DNA of 15,315 nucleotides from Fibrobacter sp. (GTDB lineage Bacteria; Fibrobacterota; Fibrobacteria; Fibrobacterales; Fibrobacteraceae). Every line of letters begins with the position of its first letter. Position 1 is the first letter of the stretch. Below the pieces are notes generated by a model. That model saw only the letters and a program-made list of their open reading frames with translations. It made no database searches and had not been told where the DNA came from. The stretch is taken from positions 1-15,315 of the forward strand of contig JAFZOV010000013.1 of the NCBI GenBank assembly GCA_017550445.1. Direction: 5' to 3'. Positions 14,887-15,315 of this stretch are shown piece after piece. Position numbers and translations under genes: made by a program.

Positions 14887-15315
14887 TTATTCGGAGAAGG
14901 TGAACGGGATCGTAACAGTGGTGTTACCAGACTTCACCTTGCTGAACTTCCAGCGGCTCACAGCGGTCTTGACTTCGCCGTCAAATTCGCCGTAACCGGT
15001 CGTAGAAGAAGCAATGGAGATGCTGATGATTTCGCCACCCGGAGCGATCGTGAACTTCAAGGTAACCTTACCCTGGAAGCCCGGTTTCTTCTTCAGGAAC
15101 TTGTTGTAGATGTGGCGCAGGCCAGGAGTACGCTGACGCACAACCTTCATGATGTCTGCAGCGGAACGAGATCCACCACCGGCACCCATGTCGATATCGC
15201 GTTCAGACGGAGTTCTGATGGAGCCCTTAGCCTTGGTAGCGATACCACCGCCACCGCCGCCGAGAAGACCTGCCAGGCCGTCACCGATACCACCGGAACC
15301 ACCTTCGGCATAACC
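14887..15315 (-). CDS. AgmX/PglI (TonB-like) C-terminal domain protein, 5' end missing
   Basis: The frame is open from the window edge to the stop at 14887, giving 142 residues of the C-terminal part. It starts with a Gly-rich linker (GGSGGIGDGLAGLLGGGGGG) and then the basic stretch TKAKGSIRTPSERD. A C-terminal domain of about 90 residues follows. Its pattern is VVRQRTPGLRHIYNKFLKKKPGFQGKV abbreviated as P-x-L-R-x-I-Y...P-x-x-x-G-K-V, then FTIAPGGEI, ISIASSTTGYGEFD, V...W-K-F and IPFTFSE. That fits the AgmX/PglI family, related to TonB. Such proteins span the periplasm and often sit next to ExbB/ExbD-like proton channels, which may lie just beyond the window (inference). An internal ATG at 15189 is not the start. 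Confidence 0.82.
   Translation of the reverse strand, partial: GYAEGGSGGIGDGLAGLLGGGGGGIATKAKGSIRTPSERDIDMGAGGGSRSAADIMKVVRQRTPGLRHIYNKFLKKKPGFQGKVTLKFTIAPGGEIISISIASSTTGYGEFDGEVKTAVSRWKFSKVKSGNTTVTIPFTFSE

Overview
The window reads as ordinary chromosome of a Gram-negative, rod-to-ovoid bacterium, most likely a member of Fibrobacterota (Fibrobacter or a close relative). The lineage is an inference. It rests on a secreted CotH-kinase lipoprotein with a lamin-tail domain, a partial AgmX/PglI (TonB-like) protein, an unfamiliar outer-membrane barrel, the complete mre/mrd elongasome operon and short heptad repeat arrays in the spacers. Lipoproteins, an outer-membrane barrel and an energy-coupling C-terminal domain all point to a double-membrane cell. 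All 14 protein genes lie on the minus strand. The only plus-strand genes are two single tRNA genes.

Layout, in window order. (1) 1-2199: a quinone tailoring operon transcribed menG/ubiE, then ubiX, then ubiA (the last is cut by the window edge). It probably carries the last steps of menaquinone synthesis. (2) 2240-4804: a bidirectional terminator, then a large CotH-kinase lipoprotein. (3) 4934-5081: tRNA-Phe(GAA) with its own near-consensus promoter and terminator. (4) 5138-6265: a GAF/HD-GYP protein, probably a cyclic-di-GMP phosphodiesterase. (5) 6310-6557: tRNA-Ser(UGA) followed by a region built from GACGAAA/GACGAGA heptads in both orientations. One inverted pair supplies the tRNA terminator. 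(6) 6554-12784: the run mreB-mreC-mreD-mrdA(PBP2)-rodA-comF. The first five encode the cell-wall elongation machine, with overlapping or closely spaced junctions. comF is a separate gene behind a short AT-rich leader. mreB starts at a TTG codon. (7) 12835-13343: a small unknown lipoprotein gene bracketed by heptad arrays. GACGAAA and ATTCCGA arrays lie on its 3' side. A foldback of GTAG-based heptads lies 7 nt from its start codon. (8) 13348-14871: a terminator, an outer-membrane barrel gene with a strong ribosome site, then one or two further terminators. (9) 14887-15315: the C-terminal part of an AgmX/PglI-type protein that runs off the window.

No insertion sequence, prophage gene, CRISPR array or defence cassette is visible. 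The least explained material is the heptad arrays. Three sequence families share a strict 7-nt period, occupy intergenic spacers, and in two places form hairpins. One hairpin looks like a working intrinsic terminator. The other is a zipper of 4-bp helices separated by 3-nt internal loops.
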